Shown piece by piece: positions 11,513 through 24,010 of a stretch of DNA of 64,000 bases. The notes below the pieces were generated by a model, which was not told the DNA's origin, did no database searches, and saw only the letters and a list, made by a program, of their open reading frames with translations. The position numbers and the translations under genes were made by a program. Position 1 is the first letter of the stretch, and the number at the start of each line of letters is the position of its first letter. This stretch comes from Rosellinia necatrix (Eukaryota > Ascomycota > Sordariomycetes > Xylariales > Xylariaceae): positions 3,906,001-3,970,000 of the forward strand of contig JAGYVD010000002.1 of assembly GCA_021209875.1 (NCBI GenBank). Direction: 5' to 3'.

Positions 11513-13908
11513 TTAAACCTCCTCATTAACGACTGCCTCATATTCACCCCTTCTCCGCCCCGTCAACCCTAGCCCCATGGCGGCCGGGCTCTCATACACA
11601 TCAGTGTAGTTAATGCGCTCTCCTCCGAACATGGCGTCGCCAGTTTCCCTGCGCCCAAACAATGGTGACGGATCACACCAAAAGTCTCTACAGTTTTGCA
11701 TATAGCCTTTGCTGTATGGGTTCTTCTTCTTGTGCATGTTCTTCCCCGAAGCAGCTCCGCGGCCGGTAGCGGTCTCGATGAAAGTATCAACGCCAAGTAT
11801 CCGACTCCATTGTTTCAAGAAACCTCGGTGCTTGTGTCCATGTCCTTTTCGTGCGCCAAGTGGATCATCCGCCGCAAAAGGTGGTGCTCCAAAGTTCGGA
11901 TGGCTGGGATCCAATGGTGCACCTGTGCTTGTGAAGACCGAGCTTATGGTACCAACGCTTCCATCTTGGATGCCGTACATGTTTTCATATGTCGTCATTG
12001 CTCGCGCGACCTGGATAAATTGCACAAATATGAGCATACCAACCCACGTAAGCTGTAAAGTCCCCCAGATGCCCAGCAGTACCGTATATGGATCGGCATT
12101 GATTATTTTGCAAAGTGATTCGGACAACACTAGGCACTCGGATGATGCCGGCTGGGTCATCTCTATGAAGTAGTAGTATAACAACCAGTCAAAGCTGATA
12201 ACGCCAAGTGTCAAGCTGATCAAATAAACGAAGAAGTGGCGATGGTTATTAACGCCAACACAATTGTTGACCCAGGGGCAATGGCTAGCAAGGTGTTAAT
12301 TCGTTGTTATAAGTCTGACGAATCTGAGACTTACTGGTCATGCTTGGCAACACATCGCTGGCATCGCTTGCAATGCTTACTCCGAAGGGGTGTACGAATC
12401 ATGCACGTCACACAAAAATTTGACTCGTCGAACTTCCAGAGGCGTAAAAGGTCATCAATAACGGCTTTTTGCTCTGCAATACCGTTAAGCTTCGGGACAA
12501 ATCCCGGATCAAAAGTCATTGAGGCCGCGTAGAAGTACACGATAAAGCCGTAAAATACCAGGAAGATTAGGTTGACGAGTGGATGGGCACCGTACGTCGC
12601 TGTCTTTTGTTAGTCACCCGAGACGGACGGGAAGGGATAAACAGCATTACCTGGGACTACGACCAACAACCACTGGACACCAATTAAGAATAAAGACCCC
12701 GCGAAGATCCCTGCTAACCACGGCTGCATGTTCATTAGCACGACGACAGAGCTTTAGGAATAATAGGCATACCGTTTTATGAAGATGTCTCATGTCCGAG
12801 GGTGCATATTCTAGAACTTGATTTGTAGCCCACTGAAACCCGAAAACGACGAACAATGCGATAAACACGGATATAAATATCGGCAGACGCGACACTACCA
12901 TGAACTCAACCCAGAGCATTAATGTTGGCAATAGGAACAAGAATCTGTTCATGAAACCTCGTTTGTCCTTGAGGAAAAAGGATGAGCCCGGCCACCATGG
13001 GATCGCTGCATGTCCGTCTTCGTCATACCCACACTCCCTCAACGCGCGCCGCCACGCACCGGCAGTGTTCAAGTCCTTCGCTGTTATCGCAGGAGTCTTG
13101 CCTGTTTGCGTTTTGGCGAACCTATCGGCCCCGTACTCGATCAGTTTGAGAATGCACTGCGCCGACCCTCGGACCAGCGCCCAGTGCAACGCGGTAAAGC
13201 CCTGCTCGTCCGTCGCATGCACACTCGCGCCCCATCGTAGGTACAGATCAACGCATTGTGGGTAACCTTTGTACGCAGCCCACATCAGGCTTGTATGTCC
13301 GAAAGCGTCGGCAACATCGACCGGTATTCCCTGGTGTAACAACAAAACAACCAACAGCGCATTGCCATTGAAGGTGGATATGTGTAGCGTATTGTAACCC
13401 TGCGCGTCGGTAATCAGGGGGTCGGCGCCATGTTGGAGGAGTAAATCGACGGTGTAATAATTCGAGCGCTGGGCAGCCCATTGGAGTGGTGTTGCAACCG
13501 ATTCACCCCCTTTCTTATTGATATCGGCTCCCTTGTCGATCAGGAATTTGCACATCGCATACTGATTGTTTATGGAAGCCCACTAGATAGATACCCCCGA
13601 GTTAGCGGCGATCAACCTGGGGTGGACTAGAGGATGGGTGCGTTGCATACGTGGAGAGGCGTTATGCCTTCGTCGTCGGTGTAAGTAGCATCGTACTCGG
13701 AAGACTCGAACAGTTTCTCCATGCCCGCCATGTCCCCGACTCGGGCGAGCTGCATGATATCAGGCTCGGCCGGGGGCGCATTGCCCCCCGGAAGGTCGCC
13801 CATTTCCAAGTCCTGGGAGTTGAGCTTGGGGGTCGCGGCACTGCCCTTCGCGGCCGGTTGCACGGGAGCGCCCGCGGAACTGCCGTGAGCCAGTGCGCTA
13901 TGGGACAT
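11513..13908 (-). CDS. akr1: Ankyrin-repeat DHHC palmitoyltransferase (Akr1-like)
   Basis: Five exons are read on the minus strand: 13908-13651, 13582-12773, 12723-12651, 12599-12335 and 12284-11513, giving 725 aa. An acidic N-terminus of about 55 aa is followed by about six ankyrin repeats (for example the units with [40 protein letters not shown]), then membrane helices, the zinc-binding cysteine-rich domain, and a long C-terminal tail. The active-site DHHC falls at about residues 468-471 and is assembled across intron 4: the exon ends with KHD plus two bases and the next supplies [10 protein letters not shown]. Akr1-type enzymes S-palmitoylate peripheral proteins at Golgi/endosomal membranes. 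The baker's yeast enzyme has DHYC; this one reads DHHC. The gene is divergent from SRP receptor beta. Confidence 0.92.
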
Positions 13909-15368
13909 CGGGCTCTCGATTATCGATCTCGAGGTATGCGGTCGGGTCGAACAATGGTGTCAGCGAGTGGGCAAGGTTATAGGTCGTGATTACAGGCACT
14001 CGTCAATGGGCATATCGATTTAAGCTCAGTCGGTACGCCCTTCCCAGCCCGCGTCGACAGGAATAGTCGGCAGGAATAGTCGGCAGGAATAGTCGGCAGG
14101 AATAATCAAGGGATTGAAACCGAGCCCTGATAATGTACACAGCAAGGTTTACAAGCAGGCGGCGATTGCAGCTGGAAGAAATAGAATTTGCGCTGATGAA
14201 TGGAGGTGCTGATGCCGTTGAAGCAGACGAATACAATGACGCTGGAGAACTAAAAGGACAGAAGCGTAAGCAGAACAGGGCTTTAGATGGAAACTGAACA
14301 ACGCCGCAGAGCAAGCTCGCCCTCTGAAGATCAGAAACAGAGGATTTCAAGGACCTGGTGTTACATACTTAGTAGGTATTATTAAGCGCGTACAACACGC
14401 CGCTGTGACAACTTCTACTTAACCGAGTGCAAGTACATAAAAGTTAGTCCGTGCTGAGCCACTCGAATTCGTCTTCGGGTGTCACGGCAGCAAGACACAG
14501 CCACCTACAACCTAAAGGTATGGAAGTTGTGTTAGGTACCTATGTAGTGGAGCATACACTGCACGATGGTGCAACAAACTCACTAGAGACCTCCCCGAAT
14601 ACACTGCCTAAGTATGTACGCCTCTGTAATCCACTAAATTAGATTAGGTAGTTCCTTAAAATACCAAGGCACCTACCACTTGTTCTTGAACCCTTGTAAG
14701 CAACAAGTACCTAGGTAGGTACCCTAGCCTTAGCCATTACATACGTGCCTACCTAATGCTATATCCATACATCTCCACTAAAAAGTTAGGCAACTTGCCA
14801 GTCCAGTACCAGGTACCGGGAGTAGTAGTAGTAGTAGTAATATTAACGTCTAGTCTAGGAGTAAATACGGCATGGTACACCAGGTTGGTTATATGTATAT
14901 ACATAGGTAGGTAGTTATCTAGAATGTACATTTAAGATAATACCTACTGCCCATGGTAGTTACTTAGATAGCTGCCACTAACTTATAGCAAACTTAGGCC
15001 TACCTAGGTAGGCTAAGAGCACGGCTGTCAAGAATACCGCCTTGGCACTGGTAAACGTTTGCGCTGTGCGAGGAAGCCAATTATTATCAGCTCATTATCG
15101 GTCGTTCGTTCCACTTCTTACCACGTCATTCGCCATCCGCAACTTGTGGCCACAACTATATAAATCTCCTCGCAAAGTAAACAAACAACCCATTTGCGAC
15201 AAACCAGCATGCGTTGCTCGTGCGCTCTCTCCAGCCAATACACATAAAGAAACGGGGTGGTTATTTCATTCACCCTCCCTGCCTCGAAAGAACCCCGCCC
15301 TCCATCCCCGATCCGAAAAACAGGGCACCGGCCGCCCATTCTCCCCCCTCCCTTCGCAAGCCGCGAAG
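13909..15368. other. Bidirectional intergenic region with 13-bp repeats
   Basis: About 1.46 kb lies between two divergent starts. The unit AGGAATAGTCGGC occurs three times in tandem with a fourth variant at about 14057-14107, in the presumed leader of the palmitoyltransferase. (AGT)n occurs at about 14821-14838. TAGG/CCTA motifs are dense (for example TACCTAGGTA at 14708-14717 and 15001-15010). Confidence 0.6.
14057..14107. repeat. 13-bp tandem repeat, about 3.5 copies
   Basis: The unit AGGAATAGTCGGC repeats head to tail and breaks down in a last copy ending AGGAATAATC. It lies about 150-200 bases upstream of the palmitoyltransferase ATG, in probable leader or promoter DNA. Confidence 0.85.
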
Positions 15369-16293
15369 ATGTCGTCGTCCCCCGTCCCGACGATGGAGGA
15401 CCTAAAGCGGGCCCTGGAAGTACATATTGACGCCGTCGCGGCCGGTGATAACCGTCGGGCTCCTGATCGTGCTCCTGGTGCCGATCCTGGTCCACGTCCT
15501 GATCACGCGCAAGACGCCGTACGCGAGCCTGCCGTACGTGCTCCTCGCGGGGCCCGCGGGCGGCGGCAAGACGTCGCTGCTGACGCTCCTGGAGCGCGGC
15601 GGCGCGGCCGCCGAGACGCACACGTCGCAGGCCCCGCACGCCGTGGAGCTGACCGTCTCCTCCGACGCCGGCGCCGCCACCTTCCGCGAGGCCGCCCGCG
15701 ACGACGCCCCCGGCACCCACAAGAAGTTCTTCCTCGTCGACACCCCCGGCCACGGCAAGCTGCGCGGCGCCGCCATGGCCCAGCTCACCGGCACCGGCGG
15801 CGCTGGCGCTGGGGGTGGTGACGCCCGCTTCGGCGACTCCGCCATGCTGCGCGGCGTCATGTACGTCATCGACGCCGCCACCCTCGACGACGCCCTCGCT
15901 GACGCCGCCACCTACCTCTACGACGTCTTGCTCGTCCTGCAGAAGCGCGCCGGCTCCAGCCGCACCTCGCGCCCGCCCAACGCCGTGCATGTCCTCGTCG
16001 CCGCGAACAAGCTGGATCTGTTCACGGCGCTGCCTGCGTCGCTCGTGCGCAGCAATCTCGAGGCCGAGCTGGGGCGGATACGGCAGTCGCGTAGCAAGGG
16101 GCTGCTGGACTCGGGAGTCGGCGCAGATGACATCGGCTCTGAAGAGCAGGATAGCTGGTTGGGCGAATACGGGTCGGAAAAGTTCACGTTTAGCCAGATG
16201 AGGGAGTTCGATATTGAAGTCGACGTGATTGACGGCAGCGTTTCAGAAGGCAATGTCGACAAGTGGTGGGACTGGATCTCACGCCGCATCTGA
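15369..16293 (+). CDS. srp102: Signal recognition particle receptor subunit beta, with a one-base frame break
   Basis: SR-beta is the membrane-anchored small GTPase that holds the SRP receptor at the ER. The ATG at 15369 opens a frame encoding MSSSPVPTMEDLKRALEVH and on to DAVAA, which then runs off into arginine/proline-rich nonsense. The transmembrane helix (VGLLIVLLVPILVHVLI), P-loop GPAGGGKTS, the DTPGHGK switch motif, NKLD and the C-terminal WWDWISRRI lie in the next frame from about 15446. Removing one G at 15444-15445 fuses the two smoothly into about 307 aa with AAVITVG at the join. No canonical intron does this. Because SR-beta is important for growth, a consensus error is the likeliest cause; a true frameshift allele is possible. 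Confidence 0.88.
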
Positions 16294-16775
16294 GATGACG
16301 GTGTGGTAAAGCCTGGCATTCACGCGATAATTACTTACCTAATCAACAGCCAAAGAGCATAATAATATCTGTTCACGAATATGGACAGTCCTTTGACTGA
16401 GAATTATGTGATATACCATAGTAGACGCCCTCATCTCAGGAATTGCGAGATGAGATAATTCGGATCAGGGCAGAGTTGTCTAATCGTTGGAACGAGTTGC
16501 GAGTATATTCAAGTTACCGCATTGCTCCGAGTCCTATGTGCAGAGGTTGAGTCTACATTGTATGCAGGCCTACCAGCCAACCAATCTAAACCGCAAGTTG
16601 ATGCCGTTAGAGCCACCGAATCCCAATTGATCCTCTATCGTACTGTATCACGCATCCTGGACTCCGAATCTCGAACGCCCCACCATGATTTCCGGAACAC
16701 CAAACAAGCCAGCCATCCATATGTATGTCGTGTAAAACAAAGCCTCACCCAAGCAGGCGGTACAACCTAAATGTC
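16294..16775. other. Intergenic between convergent genes
   Basis: About 480 bases separate the ends of SRP receptor beta and cystathionine beta-synthase. No feature is seen. Confidence 0.6.
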
Positions 16776-18526
16776 TCATACCTGAACTTGCTTCACCATC
16801 CAAGTCAGCAGGTCCACTTTCGTGACAACCGCAATCGGCTTGCTGATGGTATTCCCCTTCCCATCGCTAGGTTCGGTGACGACGGCGGCGCTGTTCCATT
16901 CGAAAAATTTGCCAAGTTCCGTGAGAGGTGTATCGAGGGTGATCTCAACAAACTTGCGCGTCCTAGCGCCCTTGCCCTCGCGGGGATCAGTCACCACCTC
17001 GTCTATCTTGCCAAAATTAAACACTATAACATTCAGGGTCAGTTATCGCTATTTGAGATATGATTCCACAGGTGTTTCGGCAGTAAGTCTCGCCCTTCAA
17101 GGGTATCCCGAAAGATGACTCCAGTGCTCTTACGGCAGCAAGAACGAGAGGATGATGAGAAGATTGGGTGTTACGTACTGACTTCACCGACAGGGCTCTG
17201 GCCTGTGGCGCGGCCCCGTGAGATATAACTCAACAGGTTTCCAAGGGTGACGAGACCCACGAGCTTACCACCGGGACCAGAAAGGACGGGGAGTTGGTCA
17301 AAGCCACGGTCTCGCATCGTCTCGATAGCCTCGGCGCACAAGGTGTCCGATAAGACTGATGTTACGGGTTTGAGACGTAGCGAGCGGATGGTAGCACCAG
17401 AGTAAGGATCACTGGCCTTTGTTGTGGTAGGAACTTTGCTTCGGCCATTCTCAGTAGCGGGTTTCGACGCGTCGTCTGTTGAAATCAAGAGATCGTTGGC
17501 GGCTAGCCAGTCGTCGTCCGCAAACTTGGAGAGGTAGCTACGGATGCTATCCGGAAGTATCACGACAACAACGTCATCCTTGCCGAGCCCGAGGTCCTTA
17601 ACTGCCTCTACCATGGCAGCCATAGCGCTTCCTGAGCTTCCACCAACCAGTAAACCTTCCTCGGCAATGAGTCGCCGGGCAAGTTTGAAGGACTCCTTGT
17701 CATCTGTCTTATACCACTTGTCAACCGCGTGCTGGTCCAAGACGTCCGGGATAAAATCGTAGCCGATGCCCTCGACCTTATAGGGTTCATCACGGTGCTC
17801 CTGGTTCAGGGCTTCTGGGAGGGCGAGAATACTGCCTTGAGGATCCGCCGCTACGACCTTGATGTCCTTGTTGTGTTTTCGCAGGCCATTGGCCAAACCC
17901 GTGATGGTGCCGCCGGTTCCTGCACCAGCGACTATACAGGTGATCTTCCCAGCGGTCTGCGTCCAGATCTCCTCAGCAGTACCAAATTCGTGGGCAAGGG
18001 GGTTGTTTTCATTCGAATACTGGTCGAGGATGTGAGCGTTCGGGATCTCTTTCACGAGACGCCGGGCCACGCCAATATGGCTCTCGGGGGCGTCCCAGGC
18101 GGCCTGGGTAGGGGTCCGTATGATGGTAGCACCGAGGGCTTTAAGGACCGACACTTTCTCGGCAGACATCTTCTCGGGGAGTGTAATGATAGTCTTATAT
18201 CCCTTCACGGCGCCGACGAGAGCCAGACCAATGCCCGTGTTGCCGCTCGTGGGCTCGATCAGGGTGTCACCGGGCTTGATGCGTCCGCTGCGCTCGGCCT
18301 CTTCGATCATGCGCAGGGCGATCCGATCTTTAACGCTGCCGCCAGCGCTGAAGAGCTCGACCTTGGCATAGACCTGGCATTCTATGCCGAGAGATTGGGG
18401 GATTCTGTTGAGCCGTACAAGGGGCGTGTTCCCGATAAGCTCCGTGGCGGAGAGAGCCGTTGCAGCACGCGGGAGAACATGAGGGAGGCCTTGGCCGGCG
18501 CGGATTGCGTCGTTGATAGAACCCAT
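16776..18526 (-). CDS. cys4: Cystathionine beta-synthase
   Basis: Two exons, 18526-17179 and 17023-16776, encode 531 aa. The enzyme condenses serine and homocysteine to cystathionine in transsulfuration, using PLP. The fold-type II core starts at about residue 25 (ELIGNTPLVRLN); the PLP lysine is K66 in GGSVKDR; the phosphate/substrate loop EPTSGNTGIG and the glycine-rich GAGTGGTITG loop follow, then GGSSGSAMAA. Two C-terminal CBS motifs lie at about residues 385-455 and 465-530; the second is split by the intron. There is no N-terminal haem-binding extension, as in yeast Cys4 and unlike the animal enzyme. The intron joins GEV to MFNFGKID in frame (donor GTACGT). Cytosolic location is expected. 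Confidence 0.95.
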
Positions 18527-19518
18527 TGCTTCGTTATAGCAGCTACGCCGGGATAGGAAGAGGATGGGGTTGCAAGGGGAGAGAAGAGAGAAAGAAGTTC
18601 GGAAAAAAAAAAAAAAGAAAAAAAAGGTTCTAAGCTTTCGATCTGGCTTGGTGCTCCTTATAGCTTACCATCTGGAGGTGAGATGGCGAAACACTTGTAC
18701 TGTGCATGTACTACTACTGTGTCGGCATCGGATCATGTGCAAGTAACCAAAAGGGAAAAAAAAAAGAGTTTACCCCGCCAAAAGCCGCTACTATGCGAAC
18801 CCCCTAACCTACCTAGGATTACTATGTATCACGCTCTCACCTTCCGTCTTGCTTGTTATTCTCGACCATGTTTGAAGCAGAGTCTCCGACATTCAAATTC
18901 TCTTGCCCAAATCCTGCCCACATTTCACCCGGCGGAAATCCAACCTACCTACTTACTTAGGTAGACAGATATATTAACTAGTTACCGTATATGTTAGAAC
19001 TGCCTGGGAGGATAAATGCTTCGAACCCCACCATGCTTCGGAAGCCTACTCGCCAGCGCCGAGAACACTTAGCCGGCATGCCATCGCCATCTCACAATCT
19101 CACTCACAATCATGCCTGCTTTTTCCACCTTGGAAACAAGGTCCATAGGGTACCCCAGACAAATAGCCCGAAACTCTAAATATGCTTTTGTGAACTGACA
19201 GAAGACTTGAACTGATGGGCATGGTGATCGGGCACCCCGGCTATTATTCTCTTTATAGGTCGACATCAAAGGATAACAAATTTGATATGGGGTAGGTTCT
19301 CTTTGCTGGGATTCTTCGTGAAAAGTCGTTCTTTGATATGCCCCTTTGATATATCCTAAAGCAGCCATTCTCGTGGGGTCATTGTCAAGCTGCAAAGTTA
19401 TTACCAGGCCCCTAGCTGCCTACCTAGGTAGGTATTCCTGGGTCCAAGTTCGACATTCTACTAACCATAACGTCGGATTTGTCTTATCTATCACATTCGC
19501 CCAGGAGCCAGATTCGAC
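18527..19518. other. Bidirectional intergenic region
   Basis: About 1 kb lies between divergent starts. It has an A-rich run near 18602-18628 just upstream of the cystathionine beta-synthase ATG, and TAGG motifs including TACCTAGGTA at 19421-19430, about 90 bases before the next ATG. No small gene is supported. Confidence 0.6.
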
Positions 19519-20934
19519 ATGGCTGATGTAGACGCGCCTGGAGGTAACGAAATCCCCAATTTCGACGAAGGTGAACAAGCTGGAGACGATGACCCAATAC
19601 CTCGACCACTACGCCTATATTTCGAAGGGTGGCACAGGTGGTTCAATCTGATCGTCCACCGCGGTGCAGACGTGGCACCACGTCGGACGCCCGCATACAC
19701 AGAATATTACATCGCGGATGAGAGCGCCCCCGCCCCATTCCCACTAAATCTTGACGAGACGTGGTACTGTGGTGCGCTCGTTGTAACCATCATCGCTCTC
19801 CACCATGGCGCCGACAGAGGCTGGCTATTTGAGACAACCTACCCCTATCCACGATGGATGGGGCGTGTATTGGGCAGAGCTCTTTTAACCCTAGGGGCCG
19901 CGATGGTGAGCACTCTAAGCTTTGAAGTCGTCGGGAGTTTCGTGGGCATTGCGTTCTATTCAGCGACCGTGGAGATAGAAAATCACATCTCAACTCTTCT
20001 AGTTAAACACCTGCATTGGGGAGAGGTCGGCGATGATGGCGAGCCCCTGCGGGACGACAATGACGATTTCATCTGGATTCGGGATCCTACTTACCGACGA
20101 GAACCCATACGCGATACGCTCGGGGGGTTGGCTATCTTACTCTTCGGTTATATATTCACCTTTTTCCTAGAGATGGGCAACCAACTAATCCAGCCGTTTA
20201 TCGAATGGGTCGTTGGTCCGGTCCTCTACTTCTTCTTCGAAATACCGACAGATCTCATCCCCAGACTTCTTTCGTGGCTGTTCCTTCCTACGCCAGGCTT
20301 GGACAACATCCGAGATCCTCAGGCACTATGGTTCGAGTATGGCGTGCCTATTGTAATTCAATTCTGGCTGTTAATACTCCTGTGGCTTCTTGAGATCCTG
20401 TACATAGCTAAAGCCGAGAGGTTGGCTTTGCAGGGATGGCAAGTCATCGATCCCAAAATGACCATCATATGGCAACTTATTAGAGCGACCGCAATGCACC
20501 TACTAGCATATACGGCCTATCAGCTGGTTTGCGGCAGTATAGCTGGAATCAAATCAGGACTTCCCCAGGAAAGCTGGTACATCACCATTATTGATGGCCC
20601 CATTGTACCATTCTTGGGTAGACTCATCCCGAACGGAAGGATTTTCGCCGCAGCATTGCTCTTCTTCTTCCACTGGCTCCTTAGAGCTGCTGGTGTTTTC
20701 GTCGTGCGCCACGCTCGGTCATTTTGGATTCCTTATATTCTATGGCAGACTCCATATTCGGAGGACGGAGCTTTCACATACTGGCCGTTTTTCCTCGAAT
20801 TTCTCGTCGGCGACTTAACTGTGCGCGACCCAACAAAGAGAGTTATCTCTCGGGTTACGATGACTGCACTTTTTGGCCTAAGAAGCTCATGGCCAGCAAG
20901 GTTTCATTTGAGCAACGTCATCGACGATGACTAA
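19519..20934 (+). CDS. Multi-spanning membrane protein, 471 aa
   Basis: An intronless frame encodes 471 aa. An acidic N-terminus of about 75 aa (GDDDPIPRPLRLYFEGW) is followed by about seven hydrophobic helices, around residues 85-100, 118-150, 205-225, 230-255, 275-298, 320-340 and 375-400. Segments include GGLAILLFGYIFTFFLEMG, EWVVGPVLYFFFEIP and FAAALLFFFHWLLRAAG. The tail is short and ends IDDD. I do not recognise a family or catalytic motif; a fungus-specific integral membrane protein is the best description. The ATG at 19519 is in good context (TCGACATGG). It is convergent with the CorA-like gene. Confidence 0.8.
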   Translation: MADVDAPGGNEIPNFDEGEQAGDDDPIPRPLRLYFEGWHRWFNLIVHRGADVAPRRTPAYTEYYIADESAPAPFPLNLDETWYCGALVVTIIALHHGADRGWLFETTYPYPRWMGRVLGRALLTLGAAMVSTLSFEVVGSFVGIAFYSATVEIENHISTLLVKHLHWGEVGDDGEPLRDDNDDFIWIRDPTYRREPIRDTLGGLAILLFGYIFTFFLEMGNQLIQPFIEWVVGPVLYFFFEIPTDLIPRLLSWLFLPTPGLDNIRDPQALWFEYGVPIVIQFWLLILLWLLEILYIAKAERLALQGWQVIDPKMTIIWQLIRATAMHLLAYTAYQLVCGSIAGIKSGLPQESWYITIIDGPIVPFLGRLIPNGRIFAAALLFFFHWLLRAAGVFVVRHARSFWIPYILWQTPYSEDGAFTYWPFFLEFLVGDLTVRDPTKRVISRVTMTALFGLRSSWPARFHLSNVIDDD

Positions 20935-21727
20935 CCATTCCGACACCCCTTAGATCTTCCGGGGTTGGGGCGAGGGTATTCTCAGCTCTTGCTGAGGCGT
21001 GTTTCGGTCTTAGAAACTCATTTAGGTTCACGGTGAACGGACGGGAGAACACCCAGCATCAGCATTTAATATATAGGAGTCGAATGGCTTCGGGGTATAG
21101 TGCGTGGAACGGGTTAGCAACATGTGGAAGGGCATTCACACATGAGCACATGTGTCAGGTATAAAGGTCGTGTAAAGGGACAGTCGACACCTTATAGAAT
21201 TCAAGTATTTATCAAAGCCTGCGATCTCCCTAGAGGCGAGGGAAATTTCAAAATAATCAGTAATATTAAAACTTTACTGTGTACTACTGCTGTCCACTGC
21301 GACCCAATCCCCCTCATGACTTAATCTTCACCTGCAAACATTTAGCCTTCACAATGGAGACCACAATTTATGGGCACAGGAGGATCTCTTCTATGGCTAG
21401 CTAGCAGTTGATTGAAGAAAGGGTATATATGGGAAATATTTGTAACTATGTGGCCCATTGATGCGAACCAGTGATGTTATGATGTTATGGGGGGTATCAT
21501 CCGGAAAACACGACAATGGCCGTAATTAGAGACAAAATATAAACAAAAAATTAACCGAAATGCCGCCGTTTCCCAATATGGTGAAAATACCAATAGCCAA
21601 CTCGTTTTATCATCCGCCTCATGTAAAAGATATTCGTTCAATCCGAGGGTAAAGGTATCTAACTCAACCGATAAGATCCTTGTGAGAATTCCTGTAAACC
21701 GCTAGGACGATTGAGCAACATAAGGGC
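20935..21727. other. Intergenic between convergent genes
   Basis: About 790 bases, AT-rich in the second half. No feature is seen. Confidence 0.6.

Positions 21728-24010
<2,283 letters not shown>

Noticed and set aside
15420..15513. Intron from GTACAT at 15420 to an AG near 15513 as an explanation of the SRP receptor beta frame break
   Set aside because: It would remove the transmembrane helix that defines this subunit, and the segment removed is plainly coding in the next frame.
15118..15990. 290-residue minus-strand open frame over SRP receptor beta
   Set aside because: Antisense shadow with low-complexity glycine/alanine/valine content; the + strand carries the GTPase motifs.
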